A stretch of DNA of 64,000 bases from the NCBI RefSeq assembly GCF_036826855.1, contig NZ_CP104578.1:5925501-5989500 (forward strand). Direction: 5' to 3'. The DNA comes from Streptomyces sp. SJL17-4. Lineage in GTDB: Bacteria; Actinomycetota; Actinomycetes; Streptomycetales; Streptomycetaceae. Shown here in pieces: positions 25,748-33,818 of this stretch. How positions within the stretch are numbered: position 1 is the first letter of the stretch; each line of letters starts with the position of its first letter. The notes beneath the pieces are model-generated. The model did not search any database, was not told the DNA's origin, and worked only from the letters and a program-made list of their open reading frames with translations. A program made the translations under genes and the position numbers.

Positions 25748-26170
25748 ATGTCGATCCAGCACTCCGACGTTCTCTACACCGCCGTCGCCACCGCCGAGAA
25801 CGGGCGTGACGGCCGTGTCGCCACCGACGACGGCCAGCTCGACGTCGTCGTCAACCCGCCGAAGGCCATGGGCGGCTCCGGCGCGGGCACCAACCCCGAG
25901 CAGCTCTTCGCGGCGGGCTACAGCGCCTGCTTCCAGGGCGCGCTCGGCGTCGTCGCCCGTAACGAGAACGCCGACATCTCCGGCTCGACGGTCACCGCGC
26001 AGGTCGGCATCGGCAAGAACGACGACGGCTTCGGCCTCATCGTCAAGATCTCGGCGACCATCCCGAACGTGGACGCCGAGACCGCGAAGAGCCTGATCGA
26101 GAAGGCGCACCAGGTCTGCCCGTACTCCAAGGCGACCCGCGGCAACATCTCGGTCGAGCTCGCGGTCTGA
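25748..26170 (+). CDS. second organic hydroperoxide resistance protein (Ohr/OsmC)
   Basis: This 140-residue thiol peroxidase has both Ohr cysteines: Cys61 in GYSACFQ and Cys124 in VCPYSKATRGN. GTNPEQLFAAGY is shared with the first Ohr (2393), but the rest has diverged. AAGGAAG precedes the ATG. It sits behind a medium-chain reductase under a MarR protein without the OhrR cysteine, so its inducing signal may differ from that of the first copy. A strong terminator follows. Confidence 0.94.
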   Translation: MSIQHSDVLYTAVATAENGRDGRVATDDGQLDVVVNPPKAMGGSGAGTNPEQLFAAGYSACFQGALGVVARNENADISGSTVTAQVGIGKNDDGFGLIVKISATIPNVDAETAKSLIEKAHQVCPYSKATRGNISVELAV

Positions 26171-26203
26171 GCCGACCGCACGGCCGCTGAGCGGCCACCG
26201 ACC

Positions 26204-26243
26204 CGAGGACCGCATCCCGACCGCCATCGGGGTGCGGTCCTCG
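26204..26243 (+). terminator. terminator after the second ohr
   Basis: A 17-base-pair stem with one G-U (26204-26220 with 26227-26243) and a six-base loop. Beyond it, 26244-26300 carries short imperfect repeats (GCCGTGTGCGG twice, GCCGGGAGG-type twice) and no gene. Confidence 0.88.
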
Positions 26244-26319
26244 CCGTGTGCGGTCCTTGCCGTGTGCGGGCCGCCGGGAGGTGCGGGCCCGCCGGGAGGG
26301 CCCCGATAAGGTGATCCTC

Positions 26320-27159
26320 ATGCGCGATCTCGGGGTGGGTTTCGGTTACCTGGTAAAGGGCCAGAAGTGGGTGGGCCGGCACGGACGGTGGTTCGGTTTC
26401 GGGCTGCTGCCCGGACTGGTGACCCTGGTGCTCTACGCGGGCGCGCTCGTCGGTCTCGGCTATGGCGCCGACGACCTGGCCGCCTGGGTGACCCCCTTCG
26501 CCGACGACTGGTCCTCCCCCTGGCTCGGCATCTTCCGCGGCACCCTGACCGCCCTGGTCGTCGCCTTCGGCCTCTTCCTCGCGGTCATCACCTTCACCGC
26601 CGTGACCCTGCTCGTCGGCCAGCCCTTCTACGAGTCGCTCTCCGAGGAGGTCGACCGCAGCGAGGGCGGCGAGGTGCCCGAGTCCGGGCTGCCGCTCTGG
26701 CGCGAGCTGTGGATCTCGGCCCGTGACAGCCTGCGGGTCCTGCTGCGGGTCGTGTTCTACGGCATCCTGCTCTTCGCCTGCGGCTTCATCCCGGTGATCG
26801 GCCAGACCGTCGTCCCCGTCATCGGCTTCTGCGTCTCCGGCTTCTTCCTCGCCGAGGAACTGACGTCCGTCGCGTTCCAGCGCCGGGGCGTCGAGCTGAA
26901 GGAGCGGCTGGGACTGCTCCGCGCCCGCCGGCTGGCCGTCCTCGGCTTCGGCGTCCCGCTGACCCTCGCCTTCCTCGTGCCCTTCGTCGCCGTCTTCCTG
27001 ATGCCGGGAGCGGTCGCCGGGGCCACCCTGATGGCCCGCGAGCTGGGCGGCGAGACCGGTGGCGACGACCGGGACGAGGACTCCCGAGAAAACGATCACT
27101 CGGGCGGCAACCTTCCTTCCTCCGGTGGCGACCAGGGGGTGCACCACCTCCCCCACTGA
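26320..27159 (+). CDS. EI24/CysZ-like integral membrane protein
   Basis: This 279-residue protein has about four to five membrane segments. They include FGFGLLPGLVTLVLYAGALVGLG, TALVVAFGLFLAVITFTAVTLL (read as separate helices) and a C-terminal pair. GQPFYESLSEEVDR after the second helix and IPVIGQTVVPVIG are typical of the EI24 domain (CysZ-like in proteobacteria, where it aids sulfate uptake). The actinobacterial role is not established. ATG 26320 follows AAGGTG. The last ~30 residues (from about DDRDEDSREN) are hydrophilic and Gly/His-rich, and run into the leader of the pectate lyase gene 13 bases downstream, so the tail may be coding by overlap rather than by function. Confidence 0.83.
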   Translation: MRDLGVGFGYLVKGQKWVGRHGRWFGFGLLPGLVTLVLYAGALVGLGYGADDLAAWVTPFADDWSSPWLGIFRGTLTALVVAFGLFLAVITFTAVTLLVGQPFYESLSEEVDRSEGGEVPESGLPLWRELWISARDSLRVLLRVVFYGILLFACGFIPVIGQTVVPVIGFCVSGFFLAEELTSVAFQRRGVELKERLGLLRARRLAVLGFGVPLTLAFLVPFVAVFLMPGAVAGATLMARELGGETGGDDRDEDSRENDHSGGNLPSSGGDQGVHHLPH

Positions 27160-27160
27160 A
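27095..27160 (+). promoter_or_regulatory. possible structured leader of the pectate lyase inside the EI24 3' end
   Basis: The end of the EI24 frame contains GGGCGGCAACC, a pyrimidine tract, GGTGGCGAC, then GGTGCACC and C-runs, ahead of the lyase start. The arrangement looks like an RNA element rather than conserved protein. I cannot assign a class. Confidence 0.25.
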
Positions 27161-27172
27161 GGAAGAAGCAAC

Positions 27173-27997
27173 ATGACGTCAGCGTCACACAAGCGGAAGA
27201 CCGGCCGCCGGCGCGCGATCATCGGCGGCCTGAGCGCCCTCGGTGTCACCGGTGCGGCGATCGTCACCACGACCCTGCTCGCCCCGGCGGGCGCCGCGAG
27301 CGCCCTGCCCGCCTGGCCCCAGGCCAAGGGCGACAAGCCCGTCCCCGCCTCCATCGAGGTCTCCGGCACCTACGACGGCAAGCTCAAGCGCCACTACGGC
27401 ACCGGTGAGCTCGGCTCGGACGGCCAGGACGAGAGCCAGCAGCCGGTCTTCGTCCTCGAGGACGGCGCGGTCCTCAAGAACGTGATCATCGGCTCCCCGG
27501 CCGCCGACGGGGTCCACTGCCTCGGCAGCTGCACCCTGCAGAACGTCTGGTGGGAGAACGTCGGCGAGGACGCCGCCACCTTCAAGGGCACCTCGGCGTC
27601 CTCGGTGTACGCGGTCTACGGCGGCGGCGCGAAGAGCGCGTCCGACAAGGTCTTCCAGTTCAACGGCGCGGGCAAGCTGGTCGTGACCAAGTTCCAGGTC
27701 TCCGACTTCGGCAAGCTCGTCCGCTCCTGCGGCAACTGCAAGAAGCAGTACCCGCGCACGATCCTGGTCAACGACGTCGACATCACCACCCCCGGCAAGT
27801 CGATCGTCGGCGTCAACGCCAACTACGGCGACACCGCGACCCTGCGGAACGTCCGGATCCACGGCGACACCAAGAAGAAGATCAAGCCGTGCACCCGCTT
27901 CACGGGCAACAACACCGGCAAGGAGCCCAAGGAGATCGGCACCGGCCCGGACGGCACCACCTGCCGCTACTCCGCCGGAGACCTCTCCTACGACTAG
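27173..27997 (+). CDS. secreted pectate lyase (PL3 family)
   Basis: This 274-residue exported enzyme should cleave de-esterified pectin by beta-elimination, with calcium. The signal region has basic residues KRKTGRRR, a hydrophobic core (IIGGLSALGVTGAAIVTTTLL) and an AGAASA-type cleavage site near residue 43. The mature part is a short right-handed beta-helix with family-3 features: VFVLEDGAVLKNVIIG, ADGVHCLGSCTLQNVWWENVGEDA (core HCLGSC), and GPGGKLV-like turns. Paired cysteines (HCLGSC, SCGNCKK, and two late ones) suggest disulfides. GAAGGAAG lies before the ATG. The context is plant-polymer use; a GH3 glucosidase is 1.5 kb away but separately controlled. Confidence 0.9.
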   Translation: MTSASHKRKTGRRRAIIGGLSALGVTGAAIVTTTLLAPAGAASALPAWPQAKGDKPVPASIEVSGTYDGKLKRHYGTGELGSDGQDESQQPVFVLEDGAVLKNVIIGSPAADGVHCLGSCTLQNVWWENVGEDAATFKGTSASSVYAVYGGGAKSASDKVFQFNGAGKLVVTKFQVSDFGKLVRSCGNCKKQYPRTILVNDVDITTPGKSIVGVNANYGDTATLRNVRIHGDTKKKIKPCTRFTGNNTGKEPKEIGTGPDGTTCRYSAGDLSYD

Positions 27998-28002
27998 CGG
28001 TA

Positions 28003-28046
28003 GTCGCGGACGGCCGGCGGCACTCGGCCCGCCGTCCGTCCGCGAC
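28003..28046. terminator. terminator between pectate lyase and nitrilase genes
   Basis: Arms 28003-28020 and 28029-28046 pair over 18 positions with one mismatch. The hairpin lies between convergent genes and can serve both. Confidence 0.88.
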
Positions 28047-28058
28047 ACCACCGAGCGG

Positions 28059-28772
28059 TCAGCCGACCTCGGCGAGCACGAACCCCGGTTCCGTCCCGCC
28101 CGCGTCCGCGAGCCGCTCCCCGTCCGGGCCCCAGGCCCCGGCCCGGCCGACGCCCACGCCGTCCTCGTTGGCCCCGAGGACATTGCCGAGCACCACGTAC
28201 AGGCCGAAGTCCCGGGCCCGTACCGGATACACCTTCTCGAACGAGTCGTTGTCGGCGGAGAGCACCGAACTCGCCAGATACACCGCGCACGTGTCGGCGG
28301 CGGCCCGCTCGGCCAGTTCCGGGAAGCGGTTGTCGTAGCAGGTGGCCAGGGCGAACCGGACCCCGTCGAGGGCGAACCGCCCGTCGCTGGTCCCCGCGGC
28401 GAAGACCTCCCGCTCGATCCCGTACAGGTGCTGCTTGTCGTAGCGGGCGAGGAGTTCGCCCTCCGGGCCGATGACCAGCGTCGTGACCCCGGGCCGGCCG
28501 TCCGCCGTCCGCACCGGCCCGTTGACGACGGCCGCCGCCGACACCGCGCGGCAGGCCTCCCGTACGGGTTCGAGCCGGGGGTCGTGCTCGGTGAGCACCA
28601 GGTCGGGGGAGTCCCGGATCAGAGTCGGCTCGTACCCGCTGAGGCAGAGCTCGGCGAAGACGACCACCCGGGCGCCCTCGGCTCCAGCGGCCCGGATCAG
28701 CCCGGCGACGGTCCGCACATTGGCGGCGATGTCCCCGGCGACCGGGGCGAACTGGGTGGCTGCGACGATCAC
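28059..28772 (-). CDS. carbon-nitrogen hydrolase (nitrilase superfamily)
   Basis: This ~237-residue cytosolic amidase-like protein has the catalytic Glu41 (VVVFAELCLSGYE), Lys113 (LARYDKQHLYG) and Cys145 (FALATCYDNRFPE) of the nitrilase superfamily. A conserved Arg-rich ARDFG loop follows. The GTG at 28772 is chosen because it overlaps the stop codon of the TetR gene by four bases (GTGA) and because the fold starts at once with VIVAATQFAP. The length is slightly short for a full nitrilase (usually 260-300 residues). The substrate is not identifiable; omega-amide or simple carboxamides are common in this branch. It is coupled to the TetR regulator. Confidence 0.88.
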   Translation of the reverse strand: MIVAATQFAPVAGDIAANVRTVAGLIRAAGAEGARVVVFAELCLSGYEPTLIRDSPDLVLTEHDPRLEPVREACRAVSAAAVVNGPVRTADGRPGVTTLVIGPEGELLARYDKQHLYGIEREVFAAGTSDGRFALDGVRFALATCYDNRFPELAERAAADTCAVYLASSVLSADNDSFEKVYPVRARDFGLYVVLGNVLGANEDGVGVGRAGAWGPDGERLADAGGTEPGFVLAEVG

Positions 28773-29344
28773 GATCGATGTTCCGTTCCATGGAGAAGGT
28801 GCAGGAAGTCGCGGAAGGCGGCCGGCATGTCCACCGCCGCCGGGTCCAGGAGCCACTGGTACTGGAGGCCGTCCATCACGGCCGTCAGGAGCGGCGCCGC
28901 GCGCTCCGGGCTCAGCCCGCTCGGCAGCCGGTCGCCGAACTCCAGGCGCAGCACCTGCGCCATGTTCGCCCGCACCTGCGCGTACCGCTCGGTGAAGAAC
29001 TCCCGTGCCGGGTGCCCGTCCGTCACGCTCTCGCCGAGCAGCGCGGAGAAGGTCTGCACGATGCCCGGCCGCATCGCGTTGTACTCGACGAGCGATTCGA
29101 GGAGGTCGAGCCGCCAGCCCTCACGGTCCCGGCCGCCGCTCGTGTCCCAGCGGTCCCGCTCCTCCAGGACGGCGACGAGCAGCGCCTCCTTCGTCGGGAA
29201 GTAGTGCAGGAGCCCCTGCTGGGTGAGGCCGACGCGCTCGGCGACGGAGCCGAGGGTCGCGCCCCGGTAGCCGCGCTCGGCGATCACTTCGAGGGCCGCG
29301 CGCAGGATGTCCGCCCGCCGCTCCTCGCTCCTGGCCCGCACCAT
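28769..29344 (-). CDS. TetR-family transcriptional regulator
   Basis: This 191-residue repressor has the N-terminal helix-turn-helix RADILRAALEVIAERGYRGATLGSVAERVGLTQQGLLHYFPTKEALL (core TLGSVAERVGLTQQGLLHYF). A C-terminal ligand and dimer domain ends in LLDPAAVDMPAAFRDFLHLL, the TetR_C_6-like pattern. It is divergent from the GH3 gene and translationally coupled to the nitrilase. A CGTT-N8-AACG dyad 47 bases upstream of its start is a likely autoregulatory site. TetR genes beside GH3 glycosidases of this type often respond to glucosides, but no ligand can be named here. Confidence 0.9.
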   Translation of the reverse strand: MVRARSEERRADILRAALEVIAERGYRGATLGSVAERVGLTQQGLLHYFPTKEALLVAVLEERDRWDTSGGRDREGWRLDLLESLVEYNAMRPGIVQTFSALLGESVTDGHPAREFFTERYAQVRANMAQVLRLEFGDRLPSGLSPERAAPLLTAVMDGLQYQWLLDPAAVDMPAAFRDFLHLLHGTEHRS

Positions 29345-29390
29345 CGTCGTGGCCCCTCTCGGATCGTCGCTTCCGACAGGACCGTACCTC

Positions 29391-29437
29391 GTTCATAGAA
29401 TAACGAAAAGATAACATCACCTACCGATCTACAGGTA
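29391..29437. promoter_or_regulatory. candidate TetR operators between tetR and GH3
   Basis: The A/T-rich divergent gap holds CGTT-N8-AACG at 29391-29405 region and TACC-N8-GGTA at 29422-29437. Both have 16-base dyads typical of TetR sites. The first lies nearer the TetR gene, the second nearer the GH3 gene. Confidence 0.5.
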
Positions 29438-29494
29438 ACTGGGTGCACGATGGCGCCATCGGGGTCATCGGTACGTCAACGAGGAGGTACGGCC

Positions 29495-31954
29495 ATGACG
29501 GAGACCAGCGCCGACACGGCACGGGCAGCGGCGGACGCCGCTCGCGAAGAGGCCGTCGAGGCGGCGCTCGCCGAGCTCGACCTGGACACCAAGGCCCGGC
29601 TGCTCGGCGGCCAGGACATGTGGTCCCTGACCGCCCTGCCGGAGATCGGCCTGAAGTCCCTGGTCATGTCCGACGGCCCCATCGGGGTCCGTGGCGTCCG
29701 CTGGACCGCCGACGACCCGTCCGTCGCCCTGCCGTCCCCGACCGCGCTCGCCGCCGCCTGGGACCCGGCCCTCGCCCGCCGCGCCGGCCGGCTCCTCGCC
29801 CAGGAGGCCCGCCGCAAGGGCGTCCACGTCCTGCTCGCACCCACGGTCAACCTGCACCGCACCCCGCTCGGCGGCCGCCACTTCGAGGCCTACAGCGAGG
29901 ACCCCTTCCTCACCGGCGCCGTCGGCACCGGCTACGTCCAGGGCGTGCAGGACGGCGGCGTCGGCACCACCGTCAAGCACTTCGTCGCCAACGACGCCGA
30001 GACCGACCGCTTCACCGTCGACAACAGGCTCGCCCCCCGCCCCCTCCGCGAGCTCTACCTCGCCCCTTTCGAGGCCATCGTCGAGAACGCCCACCCCTGG
30101 GGCATCATGACCGCCTACAACCGGGTCAACGGCGTGACCATGACCGAGCACCGGCACCTCGTGAACGAGGTCCTGCGCGGCGAGTGGGGCTTCGACGGCT
30201 TCAACGTCTCCGACTGGATGGCCGCCCGCTCCACCACCGGCGACATCGAGGGCGGCATGGACGTCGCCATGCCCGGCCCGCAGACCGTCTACGGCGAGGC
30301 GCTCGCCGCCGCCGTCCGCGCCGGCGAGGTCGAGGAGTCCACGGTCGACGCGGCCGTACGCAACGTCCTGCGGCTCGCCGCCCGCGTCGGTGCCCTCGAA
30401 GGCGCCCCGTCGGTCGTCACCGAGCCCCCGGCCGCGATCGACGGCGACGCGCTCGCCCGCGAGATCGCCCGCCGCGGCTTCGTCCTCGTCCGCAACGAGA
30501 ACGGCGCGCTGCCCCTCGCGGCCGGGGCGACCGTCGCCCTCTCCGGCGCCGCCGCCCGCGACGCCCGCGTCCTCGGCGGCGGTTCCGCCCAGGTCTTCCC
30601 CGAGCACGTCGTCTCCCCGCTCGACGGCCTCACCGCCGCCCTGCCCGAGGGAACCCTGTCGTACGTGATCGGCGCCGACCCCAGCGACGAACTCGCCCCC
30701 GCCGATCAGGGGTTCACCCTCCGCGCCCGCTGCCGCGACGCCTCCGGCACCGTGCTCGGCGAGGGCTCCCTGCCCAACGGCCAGGTCCAGTGGATCGGCG
30801 ACGACCTCCCGGCCGGAGTCACCCACGAGGCCCTCGCCTCCATCGAGGTCGTCGGCACCTTCACCCCGCGCGAGTCCGGCGAGCACTCCTTCGGCACCCG
30901 CGGCCTCGGCGCCCACACCCTCACCATCGGCGGCGAGACCGTCTACGAGGGCGTGCAGGCCATGGGCCCCGAGACCGACCCCTTCGAGGCCTTCTTCGGC
31001 TCCCCGGTCGAGCGCGCCAAGGTCGCGCTCACCGCCGGCGAGACCGTCGAGGTGTCCCTGCTCCACACCCTCGACAAGGAGTTCGCGGCCCCGCTGCCGG
31101 CCGTCATGTTCTCCTTCGTCCACCTCGGTCCGCGCCGTGACCCCGACGAACTGATCGCCGAGGCCGTCGAGGCGGCCCGCGCCGCCGACACCGCCGTCGT
31201 GGTCGTCGCCACCACCGAGCGCGTCGAGTCCGAGGGCTTCGACCGCAAGGACCTCGCCCTCCCCGGCCGCCAGGACGACCTCGTACACGCCGTCGCCGCC
31301 GTCAACCCGAACACCGTCGTCGTGGTCAACGCCGGCTCCCCGGTCGAGCTGCCCTGGCGCGAGGAGGTGGCCGCGATCCTCCTCGGCTGGTTCCCCGGCC
31401 AGGAGGGCGGCGCCGCCCTCGCCGACGTCCTCACCGGCGCCGAGGAGCCCGGCGGCCGCCTCCCCACCACCTGGCCCGTCGCCCTCGCCGACGTCCCCGT
31501 CACCGAGACCACCCCCACCGAGGGCGAACTCGACTACGCCGAGGGCGTGTTCATCGGCTACCGCGCCTGGGACAAGGCCGGCGCCGTCCCCGCGTACGCC
31601 TTCGGTCACGGCCTCGGCTACACGAGCTGGACGTACGACTCCCTGACGGCGGGCCCCGACACCGTGACCGTCCGCCTCACCAACACCGGCGACCGCACCG
31701 GCCGCGAGGTCGTCCAGGTCTATCTGGCGCCCGTGGCGGACTCCGTGGAGCGCCCGGCCCGCTGGCTGGCCGGCTTCGCGAGCGTCGAGGCGGGCCCCGG
31801 CGAGACCGTCGAGACCCGGATCGCGCTGCCCCGCCGGGCCTTCGAGATCTGGGACGAGGAGAAGAACGACTGGACCCTCGTCCCCGGAACCTACGAGGTC
31901 CTGGCGGCCCACTCCCTCACGGACGCCCGCCTGACCACCACCGTCGAGATCTGA
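29495..31954 (+). CDS. GH3 beta-glucosidase with internal PA14 domain
   Basis: This 819-residue glycoside hydrolase has no signal peptide and is presumably cytosolic. Domain order: a TIM-barrel (residues ~25-320) with substrate-binding KH at 161-162 and the nucleophile Asp240 in GFDGFNVSDWMA; an alpha/beta sandwich starting about residue 325 (RRGFVLVRNENGALPL), interrupted by a PA14 domain at about 400-540; and a C-terminal fibronectin-III-like domain (VTVRLTNTGDRTGREVVQVYL). GAGGAGG precedes the ATG by eight bases. The PA14 insert often shapes substrate choice for branched or aryl glucosides. It is likely controlled by the divergent TetR. Substrates could be imported plant or polyketide glucosides; this cannot be settled. 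Confidence 0.94.
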   Translation: MTETSADTARAAADAAREEAVEAALAELDLDTKARLLGGQDMWSLTALPEIGLKSLVMSDGPIGVRGVRWTADDPSVALPSPTALAAAWDPALARRAGRLLAQEARRKGVHVLLAPTVNLHRTPLGGRHFEAYSEDPFLTGAVGTGYVQGVQDGGVGTTVKHFVANDAETDRFTVDNRLAPRPLRELYLAPFEAIVENAHPWGIMTAYNRVNGVTMTEHRHLVNEVLRGEWGFDGFNVSDWMAARSTTGDIEGGMDVAMPGPQTVYGEALAAAVRAGEVEESTVDAAVRNVLRLAARVGALEGAPSVVTEPPAAIDGDALAREIARRGFVLVRNENGALPLAAGATVALSGAAARDARVLGGGSAQVFPEHVVSPLDGLTAALPEGTLSYVIGADPSDELAPADQGFTLRARCRDASGTVLGEGSLPNGQVQWIGDDLPAGVTHEALASIEVVGTFTPRESGEHSFGTRGLGAHTLTIGGETVYEGVQAMGPETDPFEAFFGSPVERAKVALTAGETVEVSLLHTLDKEFAAPLPAVMFSFVHLGPRRDPDELIAEAVEAARAADTAVVVVATTERVESEGFDRKDLALPGRQDDLVHAVAAVNPNTVVVVNAGSPVELPWREEVAAILLGWFPGQEGGAALADVLTGAEEPGGRLPTTWPVALADVPVTETTPTEGELDYAEGVFIGYRAWDKAGAVPAYAFGHGLGYTSWTYDSLTAGPDTVTVRLTNTGDRTGREVVQVYLAPVADSVERPARWLAGFASVEAGPGETVETRIALPRRAFEIWDEEKNDWTLVPGTYEVLAAHSLTDARLTTTVEI

Positions 31955-31976
31955 TCCCGGGGGTCCCCACGACCGG

Positions 31977-32008
31977 CCCCGGGGCGGCACCTGACAACCG
32001 CCCCGGGG
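31977..32008. terminator. terminator between GH3 and SGNH genes
   Basis: An 11-base-pair CCCCGGGGCGG stem (31977-31987 with 31998-32008) with a ten-base loop lies between the convergent stop codons. Confidence 0.82.
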
Positions 32009-32011
32009 TCC

Positions 32012-32929
32012 TCACTCCTTCGTGATCCGCCGGTACGCCAGCTCCGCGAGCCGCGCCTGGCCGTCCCTGCTCGGGTGGAAGAAGTCCCAGGGGCTCAACT
32101 GGCCGCTGTCGAACCGGAATCCGAAGACCGCCCCGCCGTCGTACCGGCAGCGCTCGTCCTTCGCGCACACCTCCGAGAGCACCCGGTTGTACGCCACCAC
32201 CCGGCCCTGCACCTCGGCGCGCCGCCGCTCCGCCGCGGCGCTCAGGTCCTCCGCGTCCGCCAGCATCGCGCCGCAGATCCCCAGCTTCCACACCTCGAGA
32301 CCCCTCGGGCTGACCCGCCCCGTCGACCACAGGTGCATCAGGGACGGCACGCTCGCCACGTACACCTGCGCTTTCGGCGCACCCTTCCGCAGCCGGGCGA
32401 GCGCCGTCTCGAAATGCGTCCGGAAGTCGGCGACCGGAGTCATCAGCTCCGGAGTGGCCCGGCAGGCGTCGTTCGCACCCATCATCACCGTGACCAGCTC
32501 GGGCCGTTCGGCCGCGGCCCCGGCCATCTGCTCCGGAAGCTCCGCCATCCGGGCCCCGGACCGCGCCAGGTTCCAGCTGCGGGTGGCGACCTTCTCCGGG
32601 CCGAGGAGGCGCAGCGCCAGGCTGTTCACGGCGGTGTCCGTGCCCGTCGCCCAGGACGCCTCGGGGCAGTCCGCGAGGACCGCGCAGGCGTCGAAGGCGC
32701 GGGTGACGGAGTCGCCGACGGCGGCGACGGAGGCGGGGGAGACGTCCCACAGCGAGGCAGGCTTCGGAGTCGGCGTCGGGGCCGTCTTCGGGGCCGTCTT
32801 CGGTGTGGCTCTCGCCTCCGGGGCGTTCGCGGCGGGCTCCCCGGCGGTGCAGCCGGACAGGGCCCCCGCGCACAGCAGCGCCGCCGTCGCGGTGGCGACA
32901 GCGGTACGAATTCTGCGTCGGCCGCGCAT
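32012..32929 (-). CDS. SGNH/GDSL-family lipoprotein hydrolase
   Basis: This 305-residue exported esterase-like protein has a lipobox (LCAGALSGC) that places Cys near residue 26 for lipid attachment. A Pro/Thr/Ala linker follows, then the hydrolase domain. Block I reads AVGDSVTRAFDAC (a GDSV variant of GDSL), block III is MMGANDAC and the Asp-His pair is in PWDFFHPSRDGQ. Multiple cysteines suggest disulfides. ATG 32929 follows AAGGAGG by eight bases; a longer upstream frame has no support. The substrate may be a lipid or polysaccharide ester at the cell surface. It is a single gene, divergent from DUF3145. Confidence 0.9.
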   Translation of the reverse strand: MRGRRRIRTAVATATAALLCAGALSGCTAGEPAANAPEARATPKTAPKTAPTPTPKPASLWDVSPASVAAVGDSVTRAFDACAVLADCPEASWATGTDTAVNSLALRLLGPEKVATRSWNLARSGARMAELPEQMAGAAAERPELVTVMMGANDACRATPELMTPVADFRTHFETALARLRKGAPKAQVYVASVPSLMHLWSTGRVSPRGLEVWKLGICGAMLADAEDLSAAAERRRAEVQGRVVAYNRVLSEVCAKDERCRYDGGAVFGFRFDSGQLSPWDFFHPSRDGQARLAELAYRRITKE

Positions 32930-33084
32930 CCCCGGCCCCTCCTTCGGCGTCCTGGCGGGTGAAAGCTTCGTGTTCACCCGCCCCCGGACCGACCGTACGT
33001 CACACCGATGACGGTGCGGCACGGTAGCTTTTCCCCCGTCGAACCAGAGGCACCTTTGCCGACCGGCTCCGGTAAATTACATCA

Positions 33085-33120
33085 CGTCACATCCTGTCCC
33101 TTTTTTAAGGGTTTGTGACG
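33085..33120. promoter_or_regulatory. nested dyad upstream of DUF3145
   Basis: Outer arms CGTCACA (33085-33091) and TGTGACG (33114-33120) enclose inner arms CCCTT (33098-33102) and AAGGG (33107-33111) around TTTT. The structure lies about 70-105 bases before the DUF3145 start, in a 259-base divergent gap that is otherwise unassigned. It could be an operator or an RNA hairpin. Confidence 0.5.
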
Positions 33121-33188
33121 TTTTGCTCCTGATGCTGTTTACTGAGGCCGCTGGGAAAGGCGAACCTCGTCCCACACTGGAGGTCCCG

Positions 33189-33683
33189 GTGACGACACGT
33201 GGAGTCCTGTACGTTCACTCCGCACCGCGCGCGCTGTGCCCGCACGTCGAATGGGCGGTGGCGGGTGTCCTCGGTGCGAGGGTCCAGCTCGACTGGATCC
33301 GCCAGCCGGCGTCCCCCGGCACCTGGAGAGCCGAGTTCTCCTGGCAGGGCCGTACCGGCACCGCCTCCGAACTCGCCTCCGCCCTGCGCGGCTGGCAGAT
33401 GCTCCGCTTCGAGGTCACCGCGGAGCCCTGTCCCACCGCCGAGGGCGAGCGCTACAGCGCCACCCCCGACCTGGGCATCTTCCACGCCGTCACCGGCATG
33501 CACGGGGACATCCTGATCCCCGAGGACCGGCTGCGGGCCGCGCTCGCGCGCTCCGCGCAGGGCGAGACCCAGCTGGAGGCCGAGATCGCCCGGCTCCTCG
33601 GCAAGCCCTGGGACGACGAACTGGAGCCCTTCCGGTACGCGGGCGAGGGAGCCCCCGTCCGCTGGCTGCACCAGGTCGTCTGA
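33189..33683 (+). CDS. DUF3145 family protein
   Basis: This 164-residue cytosolic protein of unknown function is conserved in actinomycetes. It starts TTRGVLYVHSAPRALCPHVEW and contains a central RAEFSWQGRTGTASELASAL and a late LLGKPWDDELEPFRYAG. No catalytic motif is apparent. The GTG at 33189 follows GGAGG by five bases. It lies next to the fatty-acid synthase operon, converging on fabF across a hairpin. That neighbourhood is consistent in Streptomyces as far as I recall and hints at, but does not show, a link with lipid synthesis. Confidence 0.88.
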   Translation: MTTRGVLYVHSAPRALCPHVEWAVAGVLGARVQLDWIRQPASPGTWRAEFSWQGRTGTASELASALRGWQMLRFEVTAEPCPTAEGERYSATPDLGIFHAVTGMHGDILIPEDRLRAALARSAQGETQLEAEIARLLGKPWDDELEPFRYAGEGAPVRWLHQVV

Positions 33684-33768
33684 CCGGCCGACCTCTTCTT
33701 CGTGCGTCCCTCGCGCCGCTTCGCGGGCTTCGGGGCGCTGTGCAGGACTCCGTCCGCCGGGTGTGGCG

Positions 33769-33799
33769 GAGGCCCGCCCCCGGGTGGGGAGCGGGCCTC
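33769..33799. terminator. bidirectional terminator between DUF3145 and fabF
   Basis: Arms GAGGCCCGC (33769-33777) and GCGGGCCTC (33791-33799), extended by CCCC/GGGG with one bulge, form a stem in the convergent gap. Confidence 0.8.
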
Positions 33800-33818
33800 T
33801 CTCGTGCCATGTGGCGTG

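Noticed and set aside
33085..33120. CRP-type site (TGTGA...TCACA)
   Set aside because: The arms are in the opposite order (TCACA first, then TGTGA) with a 22-base gap, so it is not a CRP box.
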